In this document: positions 42,873 through 51,828 of the stretch, one piece after another
Layout of the letters: each line of letters opens with the position of its first letter
Position numbering within the stretch: position 1 is the first letter of the stretch
Assembly (NCBI RefSeq): GCF_031880315.1
Contig: NZ_CP134771.1
Location: 2,108,001-2,172,000, forward strand
DNA length: 64,000 bases
Direction: 5' to 3'
Origin: Pseudomonas baltica
GTDB lineage: Bacteria; Pseudomonadota; Gammaproteobacteria; Pseudomonadales; Pseudomonadaceae
The notes under the pieces: generated by a model
The model's input: the letters and a program-made list of their open reading frames with translations, nothing else
The model's database searches: none
What the model was told of the DNA's origin: nothing
Made by a program: the position numbers and the translations under genes

Positions 42873-43898
42873 ATGGATCAGCAAGATTTCGACGCCCACC
42901 TGCCTCAATGGCAAAGTCTGCCCCTCGCCAACACGTGCACCGGCCTGTTACTGGGTAACGGTGGCAGCCGCGCGATATGGCGCAACTTCGGCTATGACTC
43001 GCTGTTCGAACGAGCGCAAAAAGTGCGCAGTCGGCCATTGGGGCAATCCGACCTGGCATTGTTCAAGCACCTGAACACCGAGAACTTCGAGCGCGTGCTC
43101 AGCGGCTTGAACACCACAGTACGCATCAACGCCGCGCTCGCCATCAGCTCGACCGCACCGCTCAATCGCTATTACGCGATCAAGGAAGCGCTGATCCATG
43201 CCATGCGCAGCGTGCATATTCCGTGGCAACTGGTCAGCACCAAGACCCTGGCTCACTTGAATCAGGCACTGCGTCAGTACCCGACCGTCTACTCGAGCAA
43301 TTACGACTTGCTCTGCCACTGGGCGATGCTGCACGCCCCCGAGGGTTTCGATGACTGGATGGACGCCGAGGGCGAGTTTGATCCGCAAGCCGCCACGCCC
43401 GGTACGACGCGCCTGCTCTACCTGCACGGTGGATTGCATCTGATCAAGCATGCCGACGGCAGCATCCGGCGGCGCACGGCGGTCGACAGCGCGCTGCTCG
43501 ATGGCTTTGCCATCAACACTCCGGGGGACGTCCCGCTGTTCGTCGCCGAAGGCCCGAGCCACGACAAACTGGCGAGCATTCGTGATTGCGCTTACTTGAG
43601 CAACTGCCTGCAACAGTTGCGGCAACATCAAGGCCCTCTTTGCCTGTTTGGACATAACCTCAACGCACAGGATCAGCACATCATCGACAGCCTGCTCAGC
43701 GCCAAGGTCGAGCACCTGGCGATTGCCATTTTCCCGCTGAGCGACGCTTGGATCATCAGCCAGAAGCGGCATTACGCGACGCTCTTTCGCGAGTCCCCCA
43801 CCGCCCTCGAATTCTTCGATGCGACGTCCCATCCCCTGGGCCTGCCGGAGCTCAACGTGCCGGTGATCAAAGACAAGCCCGTACGCCCGCGCCGTTGA
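42873..43898 (+). CDS. DUF4917-like protein, 341 aa
   Basis: ATG 42873 begins MDQQDFDAHLPQWQSLPLA. The segment TGLLLGNGGSRAIW resembles the Rossmann-like GNG turn of DUF4917/SIR2-like proteins, and YSSNYDLLCHW plus TRLLYLHGGLHL recall the SIR2-like NYD and HG motifs found in NAD-consuming or defence proteins. CLFGHNLNAQDQHI near the C-terminus is also typical. DUF4917 itself has no established function. Resident-type base composition. Confidence 0.7.
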   Translation: MDQQDFDAHLPQWQSLPLANTCTGLLLGNGGSRAIWRNFGYDSLFERAQKVRSRPLGQSDLALFKHLNTENFERVLSGLNTTVRINAALAISSTAPLNRYYAIKEALIHAMRSVHIPWQLVSTKTLAHLNQALRQYPTVYSSNYDLLCHWAMLHAPEGFDDWMDAEGEFDPQAATPGTTRLLYLHGGLHLIKHADGSIRRRTAVDSALLDGFAINTPGDVPLFVAEGPSHDKLASIRDCAYLSNCLQQLRQHQGPLCLFGHNLNAQDQHIIDSLLSAKVEHLAIAIFPLSDAWIISQKRHYATLFRESPTALEFFDATSHPLGLPELNVPVIKDKPVRPRR

Positions 43899-43907
43899 GG
43901 CGAAGTG

Positions 43908-44180
43908 CTAATCCGTCGCCGCCAAGGCCGGAGCCGGTACGACAGGCTTGATCGCCGCCCGGCGCAAATCGCAATCGGCTCGCGGTAGCCTGACCTCTGG
44001 GTTGGGCATGCCACTGGGCGACAGTTCGTGGGTCATTTCAAATTCCGCACGCACCGACCAGCCACAGGCTTCGGTGGTGCATTGCAGGTAAGCCACTCGC
44101 AGAAAGATATGGCGGCCTTCACTGGTACGAATACGCATGCGGCTCGCGCAATGCGGACAGACCATCTTGTATGTGCTCAT
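43908..44180 (-). CDS. Ogr/Delta-like zinc-finger phage activator
   Basis: 90 residues from ATG 44180 with GGAGC upstream. The N-terminal zinc finger (MVCPHCASRMRIRTS, then LQCTTEACGWSVRAEFEM) is the Ogr/Delta signature of P2-like phages, where it activates late genes. It lies beside a CI-like repressor and gpL/holin genes, all remnants of one P2-like prophage. Whether it still acts is unknown. Confidence 0.8.
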   Translation of the reverse strand: MSTYKMVCPHCASRMRIRTSEGRHIFLRVAYLQCTTEACGWSVRAEFEMTHELSPSGMPNPEVRLPRADCDLRRAAIKPVVPAPALAATD

Positions 44181-44468
44181 GGATAGCTCCGATTGATGAG
44201 TCAGGACAGCAGGGCCTTATTCAGCGGCCCCTGAGTTTTCTTTTTCCGAAGAGTCGTCTCTTGTAAGCTGTAACAAGCAAAGGCTTGAAAGTAGATTCTG
44301 CTCACAGGACTTTTCCTCGGAATCTGTAGGAATTTTCTTCAACTTGCGTAGTTCGTTTCAATGCGGTGCTTCCCAGCTCAACTTCGCCTATCCATGGATC
44401 GGGGAATGTACGCACCCCGAGTAAAATTATGCTACAAAATGTGGATAAGTCAAACGAGTGTATTCAAT

Positions 44469-44870
44469 ATGAGTATTTCCAAGTCGACCGAGATCATCGC
44501 ACGGCTCAAGCAGATAACCGCTACGAGCACCGATAGCGGCCTATCCGAGCAGCTAGGCGTCAGCCCGCAGACCCTTAGCAGCTGGAAAGGCCGGGAGCGC
44601 ATGCCTTACTCAGTTTGCATAGATCTGGCCGAGCAGCACGGCATCAGCCTCGACTGGTTGCTGACCGGCGCGGGCCCCATGCGGCGCACGGCCCAACTCG
44701 AAGAACCGGCGTCGGAACCAGAACAGCGGATGCTGGCGATCTTTCGTACGCTGACGGCAGCCGACCAGCAGTTCGTTCAGCAAATGGCCCAGGAGCGCCA
44801 ACGCTTGCGCGACCTGGAGCAACGCCTGGACAGCCTGTACGAACAAGGCTCGCGCGGGCCGAACGCCTGA
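44469..44870 (+). CDS. CI-type phage repressor HTH protein
   Basis: 133 residues from ATG 44469. The HTH STDSGLSEQLGVSPQTLSSWKGRERMPYSVCIDLAEQHG and the trailing LDWLLTGAG are typical of bacteriophage CI repressor-like proteins. The C-terminal half is a charged helix instead of a LexA-type peptidase, so it cannot self-cleave. An AT-rich 288-bp leader separates it from the divergent Ogr-like gene and should hold the control region. Confidence 0.78.
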   Translation: MSISKSTEIIARLKQITATSTDSGLSEQLGVSPQTLSSWKGRERMPYSVCIDLAEQHGISLDWLLTGAGPMRRTAQLEEPASEPEQRMLAIFRTLTAADQQFVQQMAQERQRLRDLEQRLDSLYEQGSRGPNA

Positions 44871-44889
44871 TCCTGACCCTGGCCTCTGA

Positions 44890-45171
44890 TCACTCATCAT
44901 CCGCCCCCCCCAGCAGCAGCGCCATCTGACCCCGCACCCGAATAATCAGGCAGCACAGCAGCACGCTGGTAGTCGCATGCCACAAACTCACCGAGGGCTG
45001 GAACAGCAGGATTTCCAGGCTGGCCAGGCACAATGAGACCCCCAGCAAGCTGCTGAACAGCTTGACCCGCCTCGAAGGCCTCGGCGCAGTCTGCCGACCG
45101 CAGACCAGCAGCAACGCGCTCACCAGAAACGCACTGGCCGTGATCAACGGCACAATCAATCCAAGGGTCAT
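44890..45171 (-). CDS. phage holin-associated membrane protein
   Basis: 93 residues from ATG 45171, overlapping the upstream holin stop as ATGA. Three hydrophobic helices (LIVPLITASAFLVSALLLV, LFSSLLGVSLCLASLEILLF, TSVLLCCLIIRV). Its place after a holin in a P2-like gene order supports a lysis function, though it is not a recognised family by itself. Confidence 0.6.
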   Translation of the reverse strand: MTLGLIVPLITASAFLVSALLLVCGRQTAPRPSRRVKLFSSLLGVSLCLASLEILLFQPSVSLWHATTSVLLCCLIIRVRGQMALLLGGADDE

Positions 45172-45512
45172 GGTCGTCCACCTCGCAGTTTCTGGACGAT
45201 GTCGCGCAAATCGGCGGAGTGCGTCCAGTGCATGATCTTGACGCTGACCGGAATGACCAGCATCGCGCAGAAAAACGCCGCGGCGCCATTGGACAGTACC
45301 GGTAACAAGGGCTGTGCCACCGGCGTGAACAGATAGCCCACCCCTGCCGACATCAGCAACGACGCCAGTCGTTGCCAAGCCTTGAGTTCACTTTGGGTGG
45401 TGGTGACCAGCCAGCCGCCGAGCAAGGCGCCGAACAAGGCGTCGCCATCGATCAGCGGTGCAAGCGTGGCCAGGCCCAGGCCCACATAAAGAGTCGCGAG
45501 GCTGTTAGCCAT
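45168..45512 (-). CDS. phage holin family protein
   Basis: 114 residues from ATG 45512, which overlaps the gpL stop by 8 bp. Hydrophobic segments at LATLYVGLGLATLAPLIDG, ALFGALLGGWLV, LLMSAGVGYLFTP and GAAAFFCAMLVIPVSV follow the holin pattern of P2/phiCTX-like phages. In P2-like order a tail protein X gene would precede it; here it is missing. Confidence 0.65.
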   Translation of the reverse strand: MANSLATLYVGLGLATLAPLIDGDALFGALLGGWLVTTTQSELKAWQRLASLLMSAGVGYLFTPVAQPLLPVLSNGAAAFFCAMLVIPVSVKIMHWTHSADLRDIVQKLRGGRP

Positions 45513-45861
45513 GCCAGCACTCCCTGATGTGCAACTGCTCTGCCAGCAACATCCGCACGTTTTCGTAGAGTGTTTCAAGATACTGGCGCACGACCACCGG
45601 GAGTTCGCCATCCAGCGCACATGGGACCTGTTCCAGCGCCTTGTAGCCTTGGCGTCGCCACAGACAGCGGGCGCCCGCCAAATCGCGCTCCACCCGGATC
45701 AATGCACTGTGCAGGGCAACCGCCAGGCGCTGGTCGCTGATTGTCTGCCCGAGGTTCAAGGCCTGACGCACCTGCGTGCAGTGCACCGGCGGCCAGAAAG
45801 GGTCATGACGCAAACGGCACGGCGGGAGTAGTGCCGAGGCGTCCTCGAATAAGGTCTGCAT
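45505..45861 (-). CDS. P2-like head completion/stabilisation protein (gpL)
   Basis: 118 residues from ATG 45861. FWPPVHCTQVRQALNLGQTI and ISDQRLAVALHSALIRVERDLAG match the layout of P2 gpL head-completion proteins. It stands alone without capsid, terminase or tail genes, so it is a prophage relic kept in the same strand order as the holins. Confidence 0.65.
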   Translation of the reverse strand: MQTLFEDASALLPPCRLRHDPFWPPVHCTQVRQALNLGQTISDQRLAVALHSALIRVERDLAGARCLWRRQGYKALEQVPCALDGELPVVVRQYLETLYENVRMLLAEQLHIRECWHG

Positions 45862-45989
45862 GCTTGACGCTCACCAAACGAAGGGGGCACCGGATGCGGT
45901 GCCGCATGCCCCTATAGTGTTGTCCGCTCTGTCTTGGAACAACGCCCCGGGTTTGTCCGCACCACGCGTACAAACAGGTTCAACAACGC

Positions 45990-46030
45990 ACACAAAAACG
46001 CCAACGCCCATCAAGGGATGGGCGTTGGCG
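45990..46030 (-). terminator. intrinsic terminator after the LuxR HTH gene
   Basis: CGCCAACGCCCATC and GATGGGCGTTGGCG make a perfect 14-bp stem with an AAGG loop; on the minus strand it is followed by TTTTTGTG. Confidence 0.85.
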
Positions 46031-46047
46031 TAGGCGTGGCACAAGTG

Positions 46048-46281
46048 TCAATCGGTACGCAGCATTCCCCGCGCCTGCGCCAGATGCCAGGCCGCACCGC
46101 GGCTGCCCACGGCGAATTTGCTGCGGATATTGGCGAAATGGAAATTGATCGTGGTTTCGGCACATCCCAGGATCAGCGCGATTTCCCAGGACGTCTTGCT
46201 CTTGCCATACCAGTACAGCACTTCACGCTCCCGAGGGGTCAGGTACACGGGGTCGCAAGCTTCGATGAGTCGAGATGCCAT
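46048..46281 (-). CDS. LuxR-type HTH-only protein, 77 aa
   Basis: ATG 46281, with GGGAG ten bases upstream. Nearly the whole protein is one LuxR/GerE DNA-binding domain (VYLTPREREVLYWYGKSKTS, then CAETTINFHFANIRSKF). There is no autoinducer or receiver domain. Its own ribosome binding site and strong terminator argue it is a real short gene, not a decayed one. Targets unknown. Confidence 0.78.
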   Translation of the reverse strand: MASRLIEACDPVYLTPREREVLYWYGKSKTSWEIALILGCAETTINFHFANIRSKFAVGSRGAAWHLAQARGMLRTD

Positions 46282-46355
46282 AAGCCTGGCTCCCTATTGT
46301 TCAAGACCGAATCATCTTGAACAACGGGACAGCCCCGTCCCATCAGTTGCGCTTG

Positions 46356-47621
46356 TCACTGCACAGGCGACAAAACCGTCGGGCCTGGCAGCAGGCCATC
46401 GGCGCGCAGCAGGGATTCCAGAGACTGCGACTCGATCGCATAGAAGGCCTTCAACGCCTGGATCTTTTCCAGCAGGGCCTCGACGTTCTGCGGTGTGGCG
46501 CGCTTGACCGCCAGAATCATCTTGTTTTTGTTGGTGTGCTCCAGCGAAATGAACTCGAACACTTTGGTCTCGTAGCCACAGGCTTCCAGATACAGGGCCC
46601 GCAGCGCATCGGTGACCATTTCGGCCTGCTGCCCGAGGTGCAGACCATATTGCAGCATTGGCTTGAGCAGGCCAGGGCTCTGGATTTGCAGGCGGATCTC
46701 CTTGTGACAGCAAGGCGAGCACATGATGATCGCCGCGCCACAACGAATGCCGGTATGGATCGCGTAGTCAGTGGCGATGTCACAGGCATGCAGCGCGATC
46801 ATCACATCGATCTGGCTGGGCACCACGCTGCGCACGTCGCCACACTCGAACACCAGCCCCGGATGCTCCAGTCGAGCGGCGGCGCTGTTGCACAGGGTAA
46901 CCATGTCCTGGCGCAACTCCACGCCCGTGACCTCGGCCTCTCGCTGTAAGGTATTGCGCAGATAATCGTGGATCGCGAACGTCAGGTAACCCTTGCCCGA
47001 ACCGAAATCGGCGACTTTGAGTGGTCTGTCGGTGGGCAGGCTGGAGGTGCTCAGTGCGTGAGCGAACACTTCGATGAACTTGTTGATCTGCTTCCATTTG
47101 CGCGACATTGCCGGAATCAGCTCGTGCTGGCCATTGGTCACGCCCAGGTCCTGCAGGAAGGGTCGAGACAATTCGAGAAAGCGCTTTTTCTCGCGATCGT
47201 GCTCGGCCGATGGCAGCGTCCGGGCCTGGGCGGCCTTGCTGCGATGGAGCATGGCCTTGCCCTTCTTGCTGAATTCCAGCTGCAACTCGTCGGTCAGGGT
47301 CAGCAAATGCGCGGTCTTGAACACCAGCGGCAACCACTCGGCCACCTGCGCAACGCCCTCTGCCAGGCTCAGGTTGCGGGTGATATCGCGCGTCTTGTAG
47401 CGATAGACGAACGACAGGCAAGGCTGGTCCTTGACCATCAGCGGCTTGACGCTGACGCGCTGCAACTCCGCCTCCGGGCCAACGTGGCGGGAGAACACCA
47501 TCTTGATAAGGGCATTGTGGTGCAGGCTGGTGTCGAGCACCGACAGAAACTGCGCGCAGGGATCCTCGGCGCCAAGGCTCTGGGCAGCGCTGTTTTTGGC
47601 AGAAGGCAGGGAAGCAGACAT
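46356..47621 (-). CDS. class I SAM methyltransferase
   Basis: 421 residues from ATG 47621. The SAM motif is LKVADFGSGKGYLTFAIHDYL near residue 202, with VTGVELRQDMV for motif II and VMIALHACDIATDYAI; IIMCSPCCHKEIR holds a conserved Cys-Cys-His. This arrangement matches the METTL/GSTCD-like Methyltransf_32 group, whose substrates include RNA or protein. Divergent from bglX. Confidence 0.82.
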   Translation of the reverse strand: MSASLPSAKNSAAQSLGAEDPCAQFLSVLDTSLHHNALIKMVFSRHVGPEAELQRVSVKPLMVKDQPCLSFVYRYKTRDITRNLSLAEGVAQVAEWLPLVFKTAHLLTLTDELQLEFSKKGKAMLHRSKAAQARTLPSAEHDREKKRFLELSRPFLQDLGVTNGQHELIPAMSRKWKQINKFIEVFAHALSTSSLPTDRPLKVADFGSGKGYLTFAIHDYLRNTLQREAEVTGVELRQDMVTLCNSAAARLEHPGLVFECGDVRSVVPSQIDVMIALHACDIATDYAIHTGIRCGAAIIMCSPCCHKEIRLQIQSPGLLKPMLQYGLHLGQQAEMVTDALRALYLEACGYETKVFEFISLEHTNKNKMILAVKRATPQNVEALLEKIQALKAFYAIESQSLESLLRADGLLPGPTVLSPVQ

Positions 47622-47919
47622 ATACAGCAAAACCTCGGACGCCCGCGCACGGGTAAAGCCGGGTATTTTACGGCGCTGCGCGTTCGCGAGCACGGGGTAA
47701 ATGCCGCACGCCGACGTTCAGTCACTTTTCACTCGCGCCAAGGTGCCGTGTTTGCGGGCGTCAGGCCTTCACACGGCAAGCCATGATGCGTCGGGGCTGG
47801 ATTGCGGCCGCGCAATCGGCTAAAAGATGCCCAGCTTCGAACAATAACTGCCGCTTGCCTTTTTCACTTTGGCGGCGCCGTATCCCTATCGATACCGCAG
47901 TACGCCCCGAGAATATTCA

Positions 47920-50214
47920 ATGAACAAGTTGTGTTTGCTTGCCCTGTGCGTTGGCCTGGCCTTTCAACCGGTCCAGGCCGCAGTTTCGACCGTTGCGAAC
48001 AAAGACAAGGACACGTTTATCAACGATCTGTTGAAACGCATGACCCTGGAAGAAAAGATCGGCCAGTTGCGCCTTATCAGCATCGGCCCGGAGATGACCC
48101 GCGAGCAGATCGCCAAAGAAATCGCCGCCGGTCATATCGGCGCCACGTTCAACTCGGTCAACCGGCCCGACAACCGCATGATGCAGGACGCAGCCGTCAA
48201 GCACAGCCGTCTGAAAATCCCCATGTCGTTCGCCTATGACGTGATCCACGGCCAGCGTACGGTATTCCCGATCAGCCTGGGCCTGGCGTCCAGCTGGGAC
48301 ATGGACGCCATTGCCCTGAGCGCGCGTACTGCGGCAATCGAAGCCACCTCCGACAGCCTCGACATGACCTATGGGCCGATGGTCGACATCGCACGCGATC
48401 CACGCTGGGGCCGCACCAGCGAAGGTTTCGGCGAGGATACCTACCTGGTGTCGCGCATCGCCAAGGTCATGGTGCAGAGCTATCAAGGCAAGCAACTCAG
48501 CGATCCGGACAGCCTGATGGCGGTGGTCAAGCATTTCGCCCTGTACGGCGCGGTCGAGGGTGGACGCGACTACAACATCGTCGATATGAGCGCAGTGCGC
48601 ATGTACAACGATTACCTGCCGCCTTACCGCGCCGCCCTCGATGCCGGCGCTGGTGGCGTCATGGTGGCGCTGAACTCGATCAACGGCGTGCCAGCCACCT
48701 CGAACACCTGGCTGATGCAGGATCTGCTGCGCAAGGACTGGGGCTTCAAGGGTCTGACCGTGAGTGACCATGGCGCTATCGCCGAACTGATCAAGCACGG
48801 TGTCGCCCGCGACGGCGCCGACGCGGCGCAGCAGTCGATCACCGCCGGTATCGATCAGAGCATGAACGACTCGCTGTACGGCTCCGAACTGCCGGCGCTG
48901 GTCAAGTCCGGTGCGGTGCCGGAGCGCAAGATCGACAACGCCGTGCGCGAAGTCCTCGGCGCCAAGTGGGACCTGGGTCTGTTCGCCGACCCTTACCGCC
49001 GCATCGGCAAGGCCAGCGATGATCCGGTGGACATCAATGCCGAAAGCCGCCTGCATCGCGAACCTGCCCGCGAGGTCGCCCGCAAGAGCATGGTGCTGCT
49101 GGAAAACCGCAACCAGACCCTGCCCCTCAAGAAACAAGGCACCATCGCCCTGGTCGGGCCGCTGGCCGATTCCCACGCCGACATGCTCGGCAGCTGGTCG
49201 GGCGCGGGCCGTTACGAGCAGACCGTCACCTTGCTGCAAGGCCTGCAAAATGCGGTCGGCGACAAGGCCAAGGTGGTCTATGCACGCGGCGCCAACATCA
49301 CCGACGACAAAAAGACCATCGATTTCCTCAACGGCATTACCCAGGACCGTGTCGAGGTCCAGAACGATCCGCGCTCTGATGAGCAGATGATCGCCGAAGC
49401 GGTGCAAGCGGCCCAACAGGCCGATGTCATCGTCGCAGCGGTCGGTGAGGCGCGCCCCATGTCCCATGAATCCGCCAGCCGCACTACTCTGGAAATTCCC
49501 GAGGTCCAGCGCAATCTCATCAAGGCGCTCAAGGCCACCGGCAAGCCCCTGGTGCTGGTGCTCATGAACGGTCGGCCGTTGTCGCTGGTCAATGAGCGCA
49601 ACCAGGCCGACGCAATGCTCGAGACCTGGTTCAGCGGCACTGAAGGCGGTAACGCCATCGCCGACGTGCTGTTCGGCGACTACAACCCGTCGGGCAAGTT
49701 GCCCATTACCTTCCCGCGTTCCGTCGGCCAGATCCCGACCTACTACAACCACGTGAGCATTGGCCGCCCGGTCGTGGCGGGACAGGTTGGCAATTACAAG
49801 TCCCAGTATTTCGATGATGAAACCGGCCCGCTCTATCCGTTCGGCTACGGTCTGAGCTACACCGACTTCAACCTGTCGGACGTGACCCTCTCGGCACAGA
49901 CCCTGAAGAAAGGCGGCAAGCTCGACGCCAGCGTGACCGTCACCAATACCGGCAAGGTCGCCGGTGCGACGGTGGTGCAGTTGTACTTGCGCGATGTCAC
50001 CGCCTCCATCGCCCGCCCGGTCAAGCAGCTGAAAAACTTCGAGAAGGTGCAATTGGCGCCAGGCGAGCAGAAAGTCGTGCACTTCAGCATCAGTGAGGAC
50101 GATCTGAAGTTCTATAACGCTCAGCTCAAGTATGTGGCCGAGCCAGGGCAGTTCAACGTGCAGATCGGCCTGGATTCGCAGACCGTCAAGCAACAGAGTT
50201 TCGAACTGCTGTAA
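47920..50214 (+). CDS. bglX: periplasmic beta-glucosidase, GH3 family
   Basis: 764 residues with a signal peptide (NKLCLLALCVGLAFQPVQA). GH3 N-domain: DVIHGQRTVFPISLGLASSWD; nucleophile Asp in GLTVSDHGAIAEL; the C-domain and FnIII-like tail (PFGYGLSYTDFNLSDVTL) are complete. Hydrolyses beta-glucosides in the periplasm. ATG 47920; the in-frame ATG at 47869 would spoil the signal peptide. Confidence 0.93.
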   Translation: MNKLCLLALCVGLAFQPVQAAVSTVANKDKDTFINDLLKRMTLEEKIGQLRLISIGPEMTREQIAKEIAAGHIGATFNSVNRPDNRMMQDAAVKHSRLKIPMSFAYDVIHGQRTVFPISLGLASSWDMDAIALSARTAAIEATSDSLDMTYGPMVDIARDPRWGRTSEGFGEDTYLVSRIAKVMVQSYQGKQLSDPDSLMAVVKHFALYGAVEGGRDYNIVDMSAVRMYNDYLPPYRAALDAGAGGVMVALNSINGVPATSNTWLMQDLLRKDWGFKGLTVSDHGAIAELIKHGVARDGADAAQQSITAGIDQSMNDSLYGSELPALVKSGAVPERKIDNAVREVLGAKWDLGLFADPYRRIGKASDDPVDINAESRLHREPAREVARKSMVLLENRNQTLPLKKQGTIALVGPLADSHADMLGSWSGAGRYEQTVTLLQGLQNAVGDKAKVVYARGANITDDKKTIDFLNGITQDRVEVQNDPRSDEQMIAEAVQAAQQADVIVAAVGEARPMSHESASRTTLEIPEVQRNLIKALKATGKPLVLVLMNGRPLSLVNERNQADAMLETWFSGTEGGNAIADVLFGDYNPSGKLPITFPRSVGQIPTYYNHVSIGRPVVAGQVGNYKSQYFDDETGPLYPFGYGLSYTDFNLSDVTLSAQTLKKGGKLDASVTVTNTGKVAGATVVQLYLRDVTASIARPVKQLKNFEKVQLAPGEQKVVHFSISEDDLKFYNAQLKYVAEPGQFNVQIGLDSQTVKQQSFELL

Positions 50215-50224
50215 GTCGCCAAGC

Positions 50225-50250
50225 GCAAGCGCAGGGCCTCCTGCGCTTGC
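50225..50250 (+). terminator. hairpin after bglX
   Basis: GCAAGCGCAGG and CCTGCGCTTGC make an 11-bp stem with a 4-base loop, 10 bp after the bglX stop; there is no clear T run. Confidence 0.6.
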
Positions 50251-50415
50251 ATGTGCGGCTCCAGAAATCTTGTTACATAATTGCCTACAAATCCCCCTCC
50301 CTTGCTGTAACAGCGCTGTGGCGCACTTCCCGCCCTTCCTCGGCACTCGCTGAAACAACTTGTAAATATGCCTCCCAGGCCCTGGTCATCGACCGTGTTA
50401 GTTTGCGCGCCTTAA

Positions 50416-50423
50416 AAAAACAA
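50416..50423 (+). promoter_or_regulatory. A-rich Hfq/Crc-type motif before kgtP
   Basis: AAAAACAA fits AANAANAA and lies just before the GGGGA ribosome binding site of the gene at 50440, as at liuA and pobA. Inferred from motif and position. Confidence 0.4.
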
Positions 50424-50439
50424 CCCCTGGGGAAATTTT

Positions 50440-51753
50440 ATGCAGAGCCCTGCACCTGCATCTGCCGATGCGACAACCACCCGCACCACTTCAAGTCGCC
50501 TGCGCTCCATATTCAGCGGCTCGGTGGGCAACATGGTCGAGTGGTATGACTGGTATGTCTACGCTGCGTTTTCGCTGTACTTCGCTCAAGTGTTCTTCCC
50601 CAAGGGGGACCTCACCGCCCAACTGCTCAATACCGCCGCGATCTTCGCCGTCGGCTTCCTGATGCGCCCGCTGGGCGGCTGGTTGATGGGCCTGTACGCC
50701 GACCGCAAAGGCCGCAAGGCAGCGCTGATGGCCTCGGTACTGTTGATGTGCTTCGGCTCCCTGGTCATCGCCCTGACCCCGAGTTATGAAACCATCGGTG
50801 TCGCCGCGCCGATTCTGCTGGTGCTCGCGCGCCTGATGCAGGGCCTGTCGGTGGGGGGCGAATACGGTACTTCGGCGACCTATCTCAGCGAGATGGCCAG
50901 CAAGGAACATCGCGGATTCTTCTCCAGCTTCCAGTACGTGACGCTGATCTCCGGCCAGCTCATTGCTCTGGCGGTATTGATCGTCCTGCAACAGACCCTC
51001 ACCGAAGAGCAACTGATCAGCTGGGGCTGGCGCGTGCCCTTCGTGATCGGCGCGATGTGCGCGGTGGTCGCCCTGTACCTGCGCCGCGGCATGGAAGAAA
51101 CCGAATCCTTCACCAAGACGCAACAGAGCAAAAAGAAAGAACGCACCATCACCATCCTCATGCGCCACCCCAAGGAGTTGCTCACCGTGGTCGGCCTGAC
51201 CATGGGCGGCACCCTGGCGTTCTACACCTACACCACCTACATGCAAAAGTATCTGGTCAACACCGTGGGCTTCAGCAAGGGTGAGTCGACGGCGATTTCC
51301 GCCGCCACGCTGTTCCTGTTCATGTGCCTGCAACCAGTGATCGGCGCACTGTCGGACAAGATCGGCCGCCGGCCGATCCTGATCGCCTTCGGGGTACTGG
51401 GCACGCTGTTCACGGTGCCGATCCTGACCACCCTGCACACCATCGAAACCTGGTGGGGGGCGTTCTTCCTGATCATGGCGGCGCTAATCATCGTCAGCGG
51501 CTACACCTCGATCAACGCGATCGTGAAGGCCGAGCTGTTCCCGGCTCAGATCCGCGCCCTGGGGGTCGGCCTGCCGTACGCACTGACCGTATCGATCTTC
51601 GGCGGCACCGCCGAGCTGATCGCGCTGTGGTTCAAGCAAGCCGGCATGGAAAGCGGTTACTACTGGTATGTCACCGCCTGCATCGCCTGCTCGCTGCTGG
51701 TGTATGTGTTCATGAAGGACACCCGCGACAACTCAAGGATCGACGCCGACTGA
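50440..51753 (+). CDS. kgtP: alpha-ketoglutarate permease, MFS/MHS family
   Basis: 437-residue metabolite:H+ symporter of the MHS group. Hallmarks: GNMVEWYDWYVYAAFSLYFA in TM1, LMGLYADRKGRKAAL between TM2 and TM3, GLSVGGEYGTSATYLSE in TM4/5. Transports 2-oxoglutarate or a close dicarboxylate. ATG 50440 with GGGGA. Similar MHS permeases (PcaT) handle aromatic catabolism intermediates, so that is the main alternative. Confidence 0.87.
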   Translation: MQSPAPASADATTTRTTSSRLRSIFSGSVGNMVEWYDWYVYAAFSLYFAQVFFPKGDLTAQLLNTAAIFAVGFLMRPLGGWLMGLYADRKGRKAALMASVLLMCFGSLVIALTPSYETIGVAAPILLVLARLMQGLSVGGEYGTSATYLSEMASKEHRGFFSSFQYVTLISGQLIALAVLIVLQQTLTEEQLISWGWRVPFVIGAMCAVVALYLRRGMEETESFTKTQQSKKKERTITILMRHPKELLTVVGLTMGGTLAFYTYTTYMQKYLVNTVGFSKGESTAISAATLFLFMCLQPVIGALSDKIGRRPILIAFGVLGTLFTVPILTTLHTIETWWGAFFLIMAALIIVSGYTSINAIVKAELFPAQIRALGVGLPYALTVSIFGGTAELIALWFKQAGMESGYYWYVTACIACSLLVYVFMKDTRDNSRIDAD

Positions 51754-51828
51754 CCGTCCGCACTTGAGCGTCGTCTGCCCCGATGTTGGCGTACACTGGG
51801 GCATTCGCCGCCATGAGGATCCGCCATC

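Noticed and set aside
47917..50358. 813-codon minus-strand open frame
   Set aside because: Antisense to bglX, which has a signal peptide and full GH3 motifs.
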